Shown piece by piece: positions 43,829-54,933 of a DNA stretch of 64,000 nucleotides. The notes below the pieces were generated by a model. That model saw only the letters and a list, made by a program, of their open reading frames with translations. It had not been told where the DNA came from and ran no database searches. How positions within the stretch are numbered: the stretch's first letter is position 1; the number at the start of each line of letters is the position of its first letter. Both the position numbers and the translations under genes were made by a program. Source of the stretch: Lycorma delicatula (Eukaryota > Arthropoda > Insecta > Hemiptera > Fulgoridae); assembly GCF_047948215.1 (NCBI RefSeq), contig NC_134455.1, forward strand, positions 347,309,842-347,373,841, in the 5' to 3' direction.

Positions 43829-44116
43829 CCCACCGGGTTGGCCTAGTGGTGAACGCGTCTTCGCATATCAGCTGAGGTTTCGAAGTCGAGAGTTACAACG
43901 TTCAAATCCTAGTAAAGGCAGTTTACCTTCATATGGATTTGAATACTAGATCGTGGATACCGGTGTTTTTGATGGTCGGGTTTCAATTAACCACACATCT
44001 CAGAAATGGACGACCTGAGACTGTACAAGACTACACTTCATTTACACTCATACATATCATCCTCTGAAGTAATACCTGAATGATAATTCCCGGAGGCTAA
44101 ATAGGAAAAAAGAAAG
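43829..44116 (+). mobile_element. SINE family 1, plus copy of a head-to-head pair
   Basis: Starts CCCACCGGGTTGGCCTAGTG 34 bases from the head of the minus copy and runs away from it. It has a degraded palindrome (ATATCAGCTGAGGTTTCG), B-box-like ACGTTCAAATCCT and a GGAGGCTAAATAGGAAAAAA tail. The pair could form a long RNA or DNA hairpin (inference). Confidence 0.9.
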
Positions 44117-44525
44117 TACCTGCTACTGAAAACAAACTGGTAAAGGATTTCAATTATCGTAGGTTGATAGAGGGGGATTTTAGCTATCATGTGCTGCCAC
44201 GCCCAACTCGATAGTACCTTTTGTCTCCATGTAGCACATAGTGTGCAAAATTTATCAGCCAAGCCTCGTGGTTGTGTATCAATTAATCATGAATATTAAG
44301 AGATCTAAAAAAAGATTTTCGTTTAATACAAATTGTCTTTTTTTTCTTTTTTCTTTCAGATTTTTTGAGAAAGATCATCATATCATAATGCTTATCAGTG
44401 GAGGATAAATTCTTTAAAAAATGATAAAAATTTATTTAATAAAGAGGTATATTTTAGAAGGTTTTGTGTGAAAATATACGCTAATGAAGGTAGAAATGAT
44501 GTTAATTTAACGTCAGAAAAGCTCA

Positions 44526-44669
44526 ATGCAAATGTTTGGAACGAAAATTCGCTCGTGGATGGAAACGCACATCGTGCGCTCTCGCAAAAAGCAACATCGT
44601 AATAAAGACGCAACCACTAAAGGAAAATTAGTAGATTCTTCATCTAAATCTACTGACGATAAAAATTTT
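44526..44669 (+). CDS. putative 5' coding exon of the GUK-holder/NHS-like gene
   Basis: A short frame beginning ATG 44526 (second ATG at 44532) encodes MQMFGTKIRSWMETHIVRSR, then KKQHRNKDATTKGKLVDSSS and KSTDDKNF. It ends at a consensus donor (GTGAGT from 44670) in phase 0, which matches the phase-0 acceptor at 52249. A polypyrimidine tract and AG at 44343-44359 could be the acceptor of this exon's 5' UTR. NHS-family genes are known for alternative first exons, which fits a short first coding exon before a 7.6 kb intron. Support is from frame, CpG-containing sequence and splice phase only. Confidence 0.5.
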
Positions 44670-45205
44670 GTGAGTATTAAAAAACAAATATATATTTTTT
44701 AAAATTATTTTTAGTTATTTCATTTTGTTTACTGAAATACTGGCCTTGAAATATGGTAAGACCTCTTACACTACCGCTCCCACCACTGAGAACAGTTCCC
44801 AGATCTTGGGAAAACACTGGTTAACACTGGTAGGTGGTAAACACTGGTAGGGTAACCTAACAGAACTATTTGAAAAGACTGGCAAAAAATACATTTAAAC
44901 TGAAACTCATGTGTTTAATTTCAGGCAAGGACTGCAAATTATTTTATCTCATTCCTACATACTAGCAGTTTGCCTTGAAGAATTAACCTATTGGAAAAAA
45001 TTTGCTCTCATTTCTTTATTTTTGTATTCGGTTTATACCAGAGTAGTTCGACAAGTTCTCGACCTGATAGAAATGGTGCAAGTATGATCAAATGATTATG
45101 ATATTTGTCAACTATGATCCTTCAGATGGCGTGCTGTGAAGTTTCAAACGGGTCTTTGTTTGTTGCGATCGTGTAAATCAAACAAGTTTTGATATTCTCT
45201 GAAAA
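44670..45205. other. intron 5' part, no element recognised
   Basis: AT-rich intronic sequence. A local repetition (AACACTGG...TAGG) occurs near 44813-44852. No exon signature. Confidence 0.4.
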
Positions 45206-46175
45206 ATGGTTAAAATTGAAGTTCAAACTGTTATAAAATAATTTGTTTTAAAAGATTTAACCTCAACAGACATACAAAAATAGTTAGAATCCACTTTAAA
45301 GGTTTTTGACAGTAGAAAAGAGGGCTGCTGAATTTAAACATGGTTATACAGCATTTTTATAAAGAAAAAAAAACATTAGACCAACAAAAAGATCACAAAA
45401 ATCCATACTGTATTAAATGATCCTTGAATAAAGGTACATAAGCTTGTCGACATTGCAAACATATCGATGGATCATGTCCAATACATTTTTCACAATGTTT
45501 TGGGTATGAAAAAGCGTACTGCTTGATGGGTGCCACATTTGTTAAAAGTCGACCAAAAAATTATTCGATTGAACACTTCTCAAGAATGTTTAGACTTATT
45601 TAAACGAGATTCCATTGAATTTCTTCAACATTTTATAAGAGTAGATTAAGCATTTATTCACCATTACAATCCAGAGTCAAAATGATGGGTATGAGCAGGT
45701 GAAAGTGTACCAAAGAAAACAAAAACTGTTCTTTCTGCAGGGAAACTCATGGCTATGTTTTTTTTTTTTCATTTTCATGGCTCATTGATTACCTGGAAAA
45801 ACACAGGACCATCTCCATGGATTAATATAAGCTTCACTACTGGACTAATTGAAGGATGCTGTTCAGAATAAAGTCCGCATCTGGCCAAAAAGAAAGTGCT
45901 GCTCTTTTACCACAATAATGTGCCTTCACGCAGGTCAAGTGGATTGTTAATGCAAAACATTCATGCTTCGAAGTGTTTCCACAAGCGCCAGAGTTGTCTA
46001 CTTAGTGGTTACTTTCTCTTTCCAAATCTAAAAAAAAAAAAATCACTCGCTGAAAAAAGATTTACTTAAAATAATGAGATCAGAGCTGAAACAACCACTT
46101 ATTCTGAACAGGTGGACAAATTGCATTATACTAAAGGTATTAACCCTTAGTAAAGCCTTAGTATTTTACCCTGGT
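45206..46175 (+). pseudogene. mariner transposase relic (SETMAR-like lineage)
   Basis: Starts MVKIEVQTVIKYFVLKDLTS then TDIQKELESTLKV-like sequence. Degenerate later pieces follow: IHHYNPES in HYNPESK-like form near 45660, AGESVPKKTKTVLSAGKLMA (45695-45755), WLIDYLEKHRTI (near 45780-45815), HLAKKKVLLFYHNNVPSRRS (45885-45945, second Asp block), and LFPNLKK near 46015. The set matches mariners with WVPH, AGESAPKKAKT and HLAKKKVLFHHDNAPSH motifs. A paralogue is at 62175-63225. Several stops. Confidence 0.78.
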
Positions 46176-46184
46176 AAAACTGTT

Positions 46185-46460
46185 TCATACTAATAAACAT
46201 AACCATTGTGGCCTTCTTACTGACATGATGTATATATAATGTTGACTTTATTTTACCTCCTTGACGATCAATTGTTATATTTATTTTATTACAGTTATTT
46301 ATATGTGAAGTAAATATTTATTATATATATTACATCATTGTTCTTGAGGATGGAGTAATAATCTCCGAAAGCGCTCGAACATAGTTACTATTAATGAATG
46401 TTGGTAGTGGAAATAAAATTATATAAATAATTCTTATTTTATTACCAACGTGCCATGTTT
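46185..46460 (+). repeat. Penelope-like terminal arm, single copy
   Basis: Same sequence as the right arm of 24003-24545: TTTATTTTACCTCCTTGACG, TATGTGAAGTAAATATTTAT, CTTGAGGATGGAGTAATAAT, CTCCGAAAGCGCTCGAACAT, TTAATGAATGTTGGTAGTGG. It extends past it to ATTACCAACGTGCCATGTTTAT, whose inverse borders the left arm at 24003. Confidence 0.7.
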
Positions 46461-46814
46461 ATAAAAAATTAGTATTAACCTTTTTAGTAGCAACAGCTTT
46501 TGTACCTATATGACCCCTGTGAGCAGTACTTTTTTTACATGAAGTTTTATATTACTTTATCTCTGATTGAACAAAGAAAACACAATTGTTAACAAAAAAT
46601 TAAAATTAATTTATTTTAAACTTGGAAAAATGGTTTACAAAGTTTTAATTGACATACGTATTTTTTTTATCTTCTGAAAATATAACATGAAAAAGTTCTT
46701 TGTACATTATGAATGATTGAATTGGTACAAAACTACAAAGTAAAGTATTTAAAATATCTCTAAAAACTTTAAAAAATTCACAAAATAAAGTCTACAAACT
46801 TGACATATACACGA
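46461..46814. other. intronic AT-rich DNA
   Basis: No recognisable feature; possibly the distal part of the piggyBac-like relic, decayed beyond recognition. Confidence 0.35.
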
Positions 46815-47478
46815 TGCACAATAAAAATTTGTACATTTCATGAACATTAGCGGGATCCACATTTTTAGTTTTGATAGTGGAGCCAATTCAAAATTATTAG
46901 TAATATATGTATGACTTGTGTCCTGACTATGTAACGACTTGTGTCCTCAACTATATGTTGAACTAAGTCATGATCAAAAAATAATTTGGAACAGTCTGCC
47001 TCTGTAGATTCATCAAGCAAGTTGACATCAGATTCTATCCCAGAATTACTGTCATCAAAGTCATCCAAAATTGATTTATAATTTTTTCATTCTTCCAAAT
47101 AAATTTGAAATTTGGAGGAGCATCTTTTTAGGTTTTCATGCATTTTGGTTTACTTACTTTGGGCATACAAGTACTGGCACCTTCATCAGTGTTTTTTTTG
47201 GGTTCATGTTACATATCATTGTCTGACCTATCATTTTCTTGAACTGAACTTACAACTCCTACATTTTGCATTACTTCATCCTCATTTTTACCATGAAGAC
47301 CTAAGAACTGTTCAAAATCTAAATTATCAATTCGTAATTGTTCCTGTTAAAAATTATCTTCAATGTTTACATAATTTCTTACCTCTTCTACTTCAGAATC
47401 TGAATTATCATGTTCGGAATCAGAAAAACACTGTATTATTATTTCATTTATTTGGTAGTCAGACAGTTTTTTTGACAT
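46815..47478 (-). pseudogene. piggyBac-like transposase N-terminal relic
   Basis: On the minus strand from ATG 47478: MSKKLSDYQINEIIIQCFSD then an acidic stretch (SDSEVEEV), DLDFEQFLG-type sequence, DDSNSGIESDVNLLDESTEA (46995-47055) and CSKLFFDHDLVQHIVEDTSR. At the end is an SKLKMWIP and NEMYKFL equivalent (46860-46810). The NSGI..D, ELFFDDDLVQHIVDQTN and KKWTPVDVNEMYKFL order is typical of piggyBac-derived transposases. The DDD catalytic region is absent. It sits in an intron of the host gene, opposite in strand. Confidence 0.72.
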
Positions 47479-47929
47479 TTTTATCATGCAAATAACAAAT
47501 AAAAATTAAAAGTAAACTACAAATAAAAACTTATCATGAACAGATATAAAAGTATTCTAGAAGAAAACACATACATGTGGTTAGAATTGAATATAAACAA
47601 GCAAAAATTAGCTATCTAGTTTGTTGAAAGCACTGAAAATATTTTGAATACTCATCAACAGATCGCAGCAGATACTGAATAATACATTGGTAAGAATAGC
47701 ATTTCAAAACAACGATGCCACTCCACAGAAAGGTCGATGATGTTTAAAAATGCAGTGCTCTATTGTTTGGTCGAAGCATTGACATTCACAAATATCGATA
47801 CTATTAAAAAGGTTAAAAAATTGGAAAATCATTGATCAAACTGCAATGTGTTGACAATGAAAAATAAAAACTTAATGACCACATTTTGCTACCATATATA
47901 TACTAATACAGATAGAAAGAAATACTGAT
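47479..47929. other. intronic DNA, no clear feature
   Basis: A stretch at 47813-47875 resembles the 3' flank of the mariner relic ending at 63225 (GGAAAATCATTGATCAAACTG against GGAAAGTCATTAGTCAAAAT). It may be a displaced mariner terminus. Confidence 0.35.
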
Positions 47930-48665
47930 TTGTATATTTATGCCAGTGTTTTTATTAAAGGAATTTCATTTTCTCACCTCGTTTTCATATATCATTTACT
48001 ATTCTTATAAATTACTTGATGTTATAATAAGACAGAGTCCTTTCTGCACTCTTATTACAAACTCTACCTACTTTGCCGCAATTAAAGATGTAAACTCCGA
48101 GACACTGACAGCCATTTACTTCTTTCTTCTACCTTTCCTCTCAAACAATCAATGTTCATAGTTTTCACGTCCCAACAGTTTTTCTAACTTTTATAACTTT
48201 AGCCTTTCCACTTGTCTACCTTTGAGGGAACTCACCTGTTGTGTAACATACACCTGTAAATCTTTATGGTTATTACTCAACAAAAACCCATGTGCTTGCA
48301 TCTCCACAAATGTGAAGTTCCATTAGCCAATGATTGTCCTCTTTGTTCTCCATTGGGGCCACTTTCTCATATCATCCAGAAATGTTATAAATAAAACTGG
48401 ACTCAAAATATCACCTTGTTTTATCCCTCAATCCTTTCCAAACCTGTTACCCACTTTTCCATTTATTTTTACATATTCATTAGAATCTGAATATGTGCTT
48501 TTAATAACTTCCATCAGTTTCTTGCTTACATCATGGCCCCATAACAACTTTTGTTCCATAGGAAATTTTTCTTTTAGGTATTGTATCAAATGCAGTTCTC
48601 AGGTCTAAAAAGGGAACGGTTAGGATCCATTTTAGTTAATATTTTTTATAGATTAATGTTCTTAA
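47930..48665 (-). pseudogene. non-LTR reverse transcriptase relic
   Basis: Minus-strand frames include FLDLRTAFDTIPKRKI (48620-48560), a LWG..VSKKLMEVIKSTYSDS equivalent, NEYVKINGKVGNRFGKD (48480-48430), GIKQGDILSPVLFITFLDDM (48425-48365) and a weak C-terminal continuation. FDLRTAFD and GIKQGDILSPVLF correspond to reverse transcriptase motifs of LINEs. Broken by many stops; plus-strand frames here are shadows. Confidence 0.65.
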
Positions 48666-49399
48666 TGTAAATATTGACATTGAATTTTTCTAGTATCTAT
48701 TTCCACACCAACAGATAAACCCAAGAGCAGTTCTCATTAGTTAAAAAATGTTTAACTTGAATTAGGCAAATAGTTATACTTTAATGGTAATTAAGTGGTA
48801 TTTAAGAAGCATAAAATAATAATGGTTGTAAAGGTGTACTGACTATAACTAATTCTTAAAAATATTAATCTGAAGGTGATTTTTAACACAATCACTTCAT
48901 TTACGTAACAACTATATTTTAATTTTTCTATTATACCACTCTCATATGTTGAGTAAGTTAAATACTTTTTGAGGAGAGAACATAAGATAGATTTTTTATT
49001 ACAATTGTATGTAATTACATTATTTTGCCCATGTGTAACAAAAATAAATCTTCCTTAAATTGAAAATTTGAAAAACCGATTTTGATGAAAGAAAACCAAA
49101 ATAATTTTTTTGTTTCTTATAAACTTTATTTATAGAAAATAAATATTTAGTTTATGAGTAAATTTGGACGTATTCTTGTTCATTCTGTGAACCAAAGACC
49201 TCTAGATTGAATTACTTCCTCAGTTATTAAACTCAACCAAATTTAATCATTTTTTATTTCATTGTTGAAGTATGCTTCTTAGTTAGATGTAAATTTGCAG
49301 ATAGTGTAGATAGAATTCCCATTAATGATTAGAGTAGTATTTCTGTTGGCCCATAGAGTAAATTTCTGAGTATTTTATTGTACGACAAATTAATGAGAT
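48666..49399. other. intronic AT-rich DNA
   Basis: No feature recognised apart from A/T-rich sequence. Confidence 0.4.
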
Positions 49400-49676
49400 A
49401 ATCAAATCCCATTTGAACAAAATCAAGCCAAATTGTTTTGCTTTGAAGCACCTTAATAAAACATTAATAATGTCATTATCACTATTAAGTATGAGTATTT
49501 ATTATGTTTATGTATATTCTTGCATAAAATATGTCATCTCCTCAGACTCCCTGAAAATGTCAGAACAAGTTCTTGTGATACAAAAATGGGCTGTTAGATC
49601 ACTATCTGGCGACCATAAATATGAATCATGTAGACCAATATTTAGAAAATTAAATATATTAACTTATCCTTATGTT
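49400..49676 (+). pseudogene. LINE C-terminal repeat, left half (interrupted)
   Basis: Encodes KMSEQVLVIQKWAVRSLSG, HKYESCRPIFRKLNILTYPY, the post-RT region of a non-LTR element (QKRAVR, SCRPLF, LNILTLP pattern). Uninterrupted paralogues are at 57850-58135 and 59850-60345. Its continuation begins at 51386, after the inserted LINE. Confidence 0.72.
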
Positions 49677-49684
49677 TATATGTA

Positions 49685-49687
<3 letters not shown>

Positions 49688-49726
<39 letters not shown>

Positions 49727-51374
49727 CTTTTATGATGCATAGCATCACTTTGTGCCCTTTCTAGTTTTTAAAATGCTTATGTTGTGAGTTTTTTCTTGTG
49801 AGTGTGAAGTAAGTGTTTTTGTTCTTGATTTTCTTGTTTAATTTTATCTTATCTGTGGTGTCTTCTGGTGTACAATCAATTTCCTTCAGATTCTCTCTTA
49901 TTTCTCTGATCCATCTGCATCCTATCTTGGTATTTTTTGAATAAAGATTGTACTATACTAGCTGTTTCAGACGTCTTGAATCTTGCATTCTCATGATATA
50001 TCCAAAGAATCCTAGTCTCCTCTTACACATGGTATCAGTGATGGGTTCTAACTCTTTGCACATGATTTTGTCGAGCACAATCCACCACTGCCTGTTTTTC
50101 TTGTACTTTTTATTATTATAGGTTTTTTCCAATTCTTCTTTTGGTTTCCTGGAATCTGTTTTTTCTTGATTGTTCATTCAGGTGGAAGACTGTTTTTTCT
50201 GCTGCATAAGTGGCTTCTGATTTTCTAACTGAGTTGTAGTGAATTATTTTTGCGTTTATTGATAGAAATGTTTTATTGTAAGTGTATCAGTTCAATTTCT
50301 GAGCTTCAACTGCTTTGTTACTTCTTATTTGGATCGAGGTTTTTTTCATTCAGTTTGTTTATTATTTTTCCAAGGTATTTAAGTTGGGTTACTATTTTAA
50401 TTTTATTATCATTTATGTTTACTTTTTTAAATCATATTGGTTTTTTGGGGCATAATTTCTGTCTTTTCAAATAATATTTTGAGGCCAATTTTATTTTCAA
50501 TGTTTTGAAGTTCTAATATCTGTGATTTAGCTTCATTGATGTTATTTGCTAGCAATGCCAAGTCGTTGGCGAAACCAAGACAGTTTGTTTTGATTTTTTG
50601 GCCCATTTTTACTTTTTCGGGCATTTTTTGAGCCATTCTTTCATTACCATTTCTAGAGTGCAGTTGAATAATAGCGATGAGAACCTTGCCTTGGTGCAGT
50701 CCTGTTTTGATCTCAAATGGTTCCAAGAGCTTGCCTCTGAATTTTACCTTCGACTTAGTGTTTATGAGAGACAGTTTTATCATGTTTATTAACTTGGTAT
50801 GTAGTCCGAGGTCTCGTAGAATTTTTAGTAGCGATTCTGCGTGGACGCAGTCATAAGCTTTCTTGAAATCTACAAATTTAATCACCATGTCTCTGTTTCT
50901 TTTCCTGTTGTGATCCATTATTAGCTTCAAACTCATGATCTGGTCTGTACACCTCCTCCATTGTCTGAAACCTCCCTGGTATTCTCCCTGTTCTTTCTCA
51001 AGTTGTGAACTAATCCTGTTAAAGATGATTCTTGATAGAATTTGGTATGTTGTATCTAGGAGTAAGATTCCCCTGTTATTGTTAGAGTCTGTTTTATCCC
51101 CTGCTCCTTTGGAATTCTTCATCTCACCCAGTGCTTGGTAAGAATTCTTTTATTGTGGGAGGGATGATGTTTTCTGGTGGTGTTGTTATTGGGATGTTGG
51201 TGTTGAACTTTAGGATTTTTGTCAGTTCTTCCCAATTTAGGAGTTTGTTGAAATAATTAGCTAGGATTTCCCCATTCTCTTTATTTTATGGGCTAGTTTA
51301 CCATTTTCATCTTTGTTAATAGGATTGGGGTTTGTATTTTTGGATCTGATTTTTGAAGGTTTTGTATATATATA
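49688..51374 (-). mobile_element. non-LTR retrotransposon with (AAT)n 3' tail, inserted in older LINE repeat
   Basis: A 5'-truncated minus-strand LINE. It contains an RT (51122-50427) with NRGILLLDTTYQILSRIIFN, GEYQGGFRQWRRCTDQIMSL, VDFKKAYDCVHAESLLKILR, EIKTGLHQGKVL (catalytic region decayed), a GFANDLALLANN core (YxDD-type motif, mutated to FAND) and LKILFEKTEIM. The C-terminal ITDTMCKRRLGFFGYIMRM segment lies at 50070-49985. The 3' end is a run of ATT on the plus strand (49686-49728), i.e. an (AAT)n tail. The flanks TATATGTATAT at 49677-49687 and 51375-51385 form a probable 11 bp target duplication. Confidence 0.82.
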
Positions 51375-51385
51375 TATATGTATAT

Positions 51386-51700
51386 ATAATGAATGTACAG
51401 TCTTTACTTAAAAGATTAGTCACTCATTTTTAAAAGAATAATAATATCCAGCTCTACCAAACCAGGTAATAGAACTATTTTAATATATTCAACACGATAC
51501 TTTACGAGAGAGGGTTTTATATGCTTTTGTTACAATTTTTAAAAAAATGGTAGAACCATTTAGAAGATCTCAGTTTATTTAAAATATATTTAAAGGAATC
51601 TCTTTTACAAAAACAATATTACTCTGTTAATAAATTTTTAAATAATACAAATTTAAAAATTATAAAACACCAAAATTTTCTATGTTTTTGTTCAGGTTGT
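51386..51700 (+). pseudogene. LINE C-terminal repeat, right half
   Basis: Continues 49400-49676: GAATGTACAGTCTTTACTTA here corresponds to GAATGTACAATCTTTGCTAC at 60038 in the uninterrupted paralogue. It ends in sequence encoding LLQKQYYSVNKF-like residues, against YKSNITLS in the paralogue. Confidence 0.65.
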
Positions 51701-52248
51701 ACATAATTGTGTGATCAGAATATTTTCCATTATCTCCTGAATTGTGAATTGTTTTGTAGTAAATTTTTATATTTAATTGAAGTGATTTATATAATGTATT
51801 TTTATTTTCCGATTAGAATAAAGATTTATTCCATTATAAAAAAAAGTCTTAAGAAATTATGTATAAAGTTGGTTATGTTAAAGTACATATATTGTATTAG
51901 TGATGTTATCTTAATTATATTTTCAGCAACTGACTGAAAATATTAAATTAAAAGAAGAAAATATCTTTATAACAGATCTCTAAAATTTATTAAATTTTGT
52001 GCTTATTATTTATTTATATGATAATTTTTTGTTAGTGTTTAAAATTTAAAAGCTATATATGTATTTTATTCAAATCTTAACAAATATTTAAAAAACTTAC
52101 TTTTTTGTAACCAAATTTAATGTAAGTTTTAATGTTTGGGTATATAAATTCAATTTCATTCTCTAATAGTTTCACTGCATGTTTGTTTAAAAGTAATTGA
52201 TTTCTTAATATTTGGAGAATGAAATTATATGATGATTCTTTTTTCCAG
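51701..52248. other. intronic AT-rich DNA before exon
   Basis: No element identified. It ends with a polypyrimidine tract and the acceptor TTTTTTCCAG at 52239-52248. Confidence 0.5.
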
Positions 52249-52465
52249 GATAGAATTGATGATAAAGTAAGTGGATTCTGTGAAGATGGAAAGACGGCTA
52301 AGGCCTCTATGAGCTTGCAGCCTCAACAACAAAATGTATCTACACTTACATGTCCTGCTAACAACCTGTCATCTCCTGAGTCTGCTTACTCGACTGGATA
52401 TTCAACTGATGGCACCTCACCTGGTGCTTCTATACCACCTGAATATTACATCAACATTCGCACAG
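52249..52465 (+). CDS. exon: GUK-holder / NHS-family protein (partial)
   Basis: An internal exon between acceptor TTTTCCAG and donor GTAGAC. It reads in phase 0 as DRIDDKVSGFCEDGKTAKAS, then a Gln/Ser-rich stretch and SPESAYSTGYSTDGTSPGAS, and ends PPEYYINIRT with one base carried over. The YSTGYSTDGTSP and PEYYINIRTG motifs are, to my recollection, hallmarks of insect GUK-holder, the fly member of the Nance-Horan syndrome family. Those proteins are cytoplasmic actin- and scaffold-associated, acting at synapses and cell junctions. Codon use and composition differ clearly from the flanking AT-rich introns. The frame continues past the donor to 52572 only by chance. Confidence 0.8.
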
Positions 52466-54673
52466 GTAGACCTATGAGCCTGAAATTTTTGCTAATGTTT
52501 TTCTGTACTCTCAAAAACCATTTGCAAAAGTTTATTAAAAACGTAAAACTAAGTGGCTATTTTAATTCTTAGATTTTTAATAATGTAAATTTTTTTTAAA
52601 AAGTCAGTAAAATGTTTGCTGTAACTGCACTGGAAACACACAAATAAATGAACTTATTGCTAACAGGACAAGTTGAAAAAGGACCTCACTTTGCGTCAAT
52701 AGGAAGTGAGCATAACAACTACTTTGCTATGTACTTATAACTTCTTCAGGTTATAGAAGTACATCCATACGTCTGTAGATATTCTCAAAATGTATTTTCC
52801 CCCCAGTCTTATAAACATTCTTCTTTTTCATCTGAGAAGGATTAAGTGTATGCTGTTTCAATTTCAAAGGCTTTCATTTATTTATTTTTATTTCTGTTTT
52901 AATTACATGGAAACACCAATAATCTTAATGCTGATATTATGGATGTCCAAACATAAAAATTGCTTATAATCGCACTGGTAAATTTTTTAAAAATTAATAA
53001 TTTATTTAGAAAATTTAAAATACTATTCAAATTAAAGTACATTTCTTGTTCGCTTCCACAAGAAATATATTTTTATCAATTGTTATTTTTACTGGGTATT
53101 TTAGTTGACTCTTTGTAATTCATGTTGCAAAAAACATATATACATTTAGGCCTGTGTTAAACTAATTATAAAACTAAGTTCTGAAAAGATTGATGGAACC
53201 ACATTAATTAGTCAAGCATGAACTATGATGTAATTATAATGACTTGCATCTTGGACCGTCACATGAAAAAGCTCTTGAATGTTTATCTATCACTATGTAC
53301 TGATTCTTACATAGATTCTTTGCTTAAAACAATTTTTTTATTCTGCAGCTCATAAACAAAGATCAATATTAAAGCAAGTATAGGTTACAGATTCTTTTAA
53401 GAAGAAAGAATGTTTTTAAACGTATGTTTTAATTATTGACTGGCACTAAGTTTTATTCTATTAAATGTGCTGTAATTTTTAAGAAGTGATATTTTTTATA
53501 ACACACAATAACTTAACTCAGTTTCTCTTCAATACGTTTTTTGTTAAGTTTTTTAAATGACTTTATTATAAAACAGTACTGTAGTAAATTTTAATTTCTT
53601 TTGATAGTTTTTATAAATTTTGATTCTTTATTAGCAAATTTATTCTACTTACTGGATTTTTTGTAATGTATTTTAAGAATGAAATAACTTGCACCCGTTT
53701 TTATATCATTAATTTTACTGAAATACATTTATTTTTTCATGTTTGCCTTTTTATTAAGTGTGGTACCCATTAAACATTAAAATTTCTTCCAGTGCATATG
53801 ATAAAGCTTTTTTTATCTTTCCATTTATCTGATTTCTGATTATCCAGATTCAGTCTTGAAAAGATCAATCCAGATAACCAATCTATTACATTATGTTTCC
53901 TTTATAGGAATCTGGTCTTTTCATCTTTTACAAGTGCAAAAATTTGTCACTTCTCCAGATTGATGCTGTCTTTAAATTAATCACATGTTATTCAAACTCT
54001 CTGCATGTTGTCACCATTCCTTTTTCCATTTGAAGACAAGCTGTTTTACTAAATAGTGGACCTGAAACTCCTTCTAGATAACCTTGTTTCTTATGTTGTC
54101 AAACAAATGGCACCTCAGATGCTGTTATTTGTGATAAATCTCCCTAGTACAAGTCCAGCATTCTCCAATATATAACAAAACTGATATGGTCATAATCTTG
54201 TAAAATTTCAACCAAGTTTTGAATTTTTCAATTTTGTTGATTTTATTTGGTATATACTGCACTAAATTTCATAAACTATCTCAATTCTTTCTTAAGACAT
54301 AAATTTTTATTTAAAAAACACAAAATGGCTGGACAGAGGGAAAATGAAGTGTGGTAGAACATTTTTTAACATGAAATTTTTTTGTTTGTTTTTGATGTCC
54401 TGAATTAGTTCTGTCAATTTGGCCAACTCCTCCTGAGGTGCACATTGCATGTTCATATTATTGAGGATGTTAGTGAACTACCATACTTAATAAAGATTTA
54501 ATAACAAAAATTTTAATAATCGAAATCTTCCCAAATCAGAACTGTATAATAAATGTATGAAAAACCTTAAATTTAGAGAACTTCATTAAGTAGTTATTCA
54601 GATATAGAAACTTTTAGCGATCAAACTGTTTAATGCTTAATTTTTTTATTTTAATAATATTCTTTGTTTTTAG
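52466..54673. other. intron, no recognised element
   Basis: About 2.2 kb of intron. Bases 53800-54520 are less repetitive, but I recognise no domain in any frame. The 3' end TTTGTTTTTAG (54663-54673) is the acceptor. Confidence 0.5.
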
Positions 54674-54933
54674 GAACACATTATTTCCAGTCGCAAGGCA
54701 AGGAAACTGATTCTAATCGTGCATTAGTTGAAGAAGAAAAGGACAGAGTGGCTACTAACAACACAACTGTGCTATTACTCACCCCCAGGACCGCTAGACG
54801 TAGAAGAGAAGATGCTAAAAGGAAACCGAAACAGCCAGCTGAAATTTTACATAGAGAATCTTCTACTGAAGAAGATATTATTGAAAGAATTGGAAAAAAC
54901 AATAATTTGATTGTTGAACAAACTGTACCAAAG
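54674..54933 (+). CDS. exon: GUK-holder / NHS-family protein (partial)
   Basis: Joins the previous exon in phase 1 to complete the Gly of NIRTG and continues THYFQSQGKETDSNRALVEE. It then has a polar stretch (ATNNTTVLLLTPRTARRRRE) with a basic cluster (RTARRRREDAKRKPKQ), and an acidic/polar end (STEEDIIERIGKNNN), closing PKVP-like at donor GTATAA. Total over the two exons is 159 codons without a stop. The basic cluster could be a nuclear or phospho-regulatory region (inference). Confidence 0.8.
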
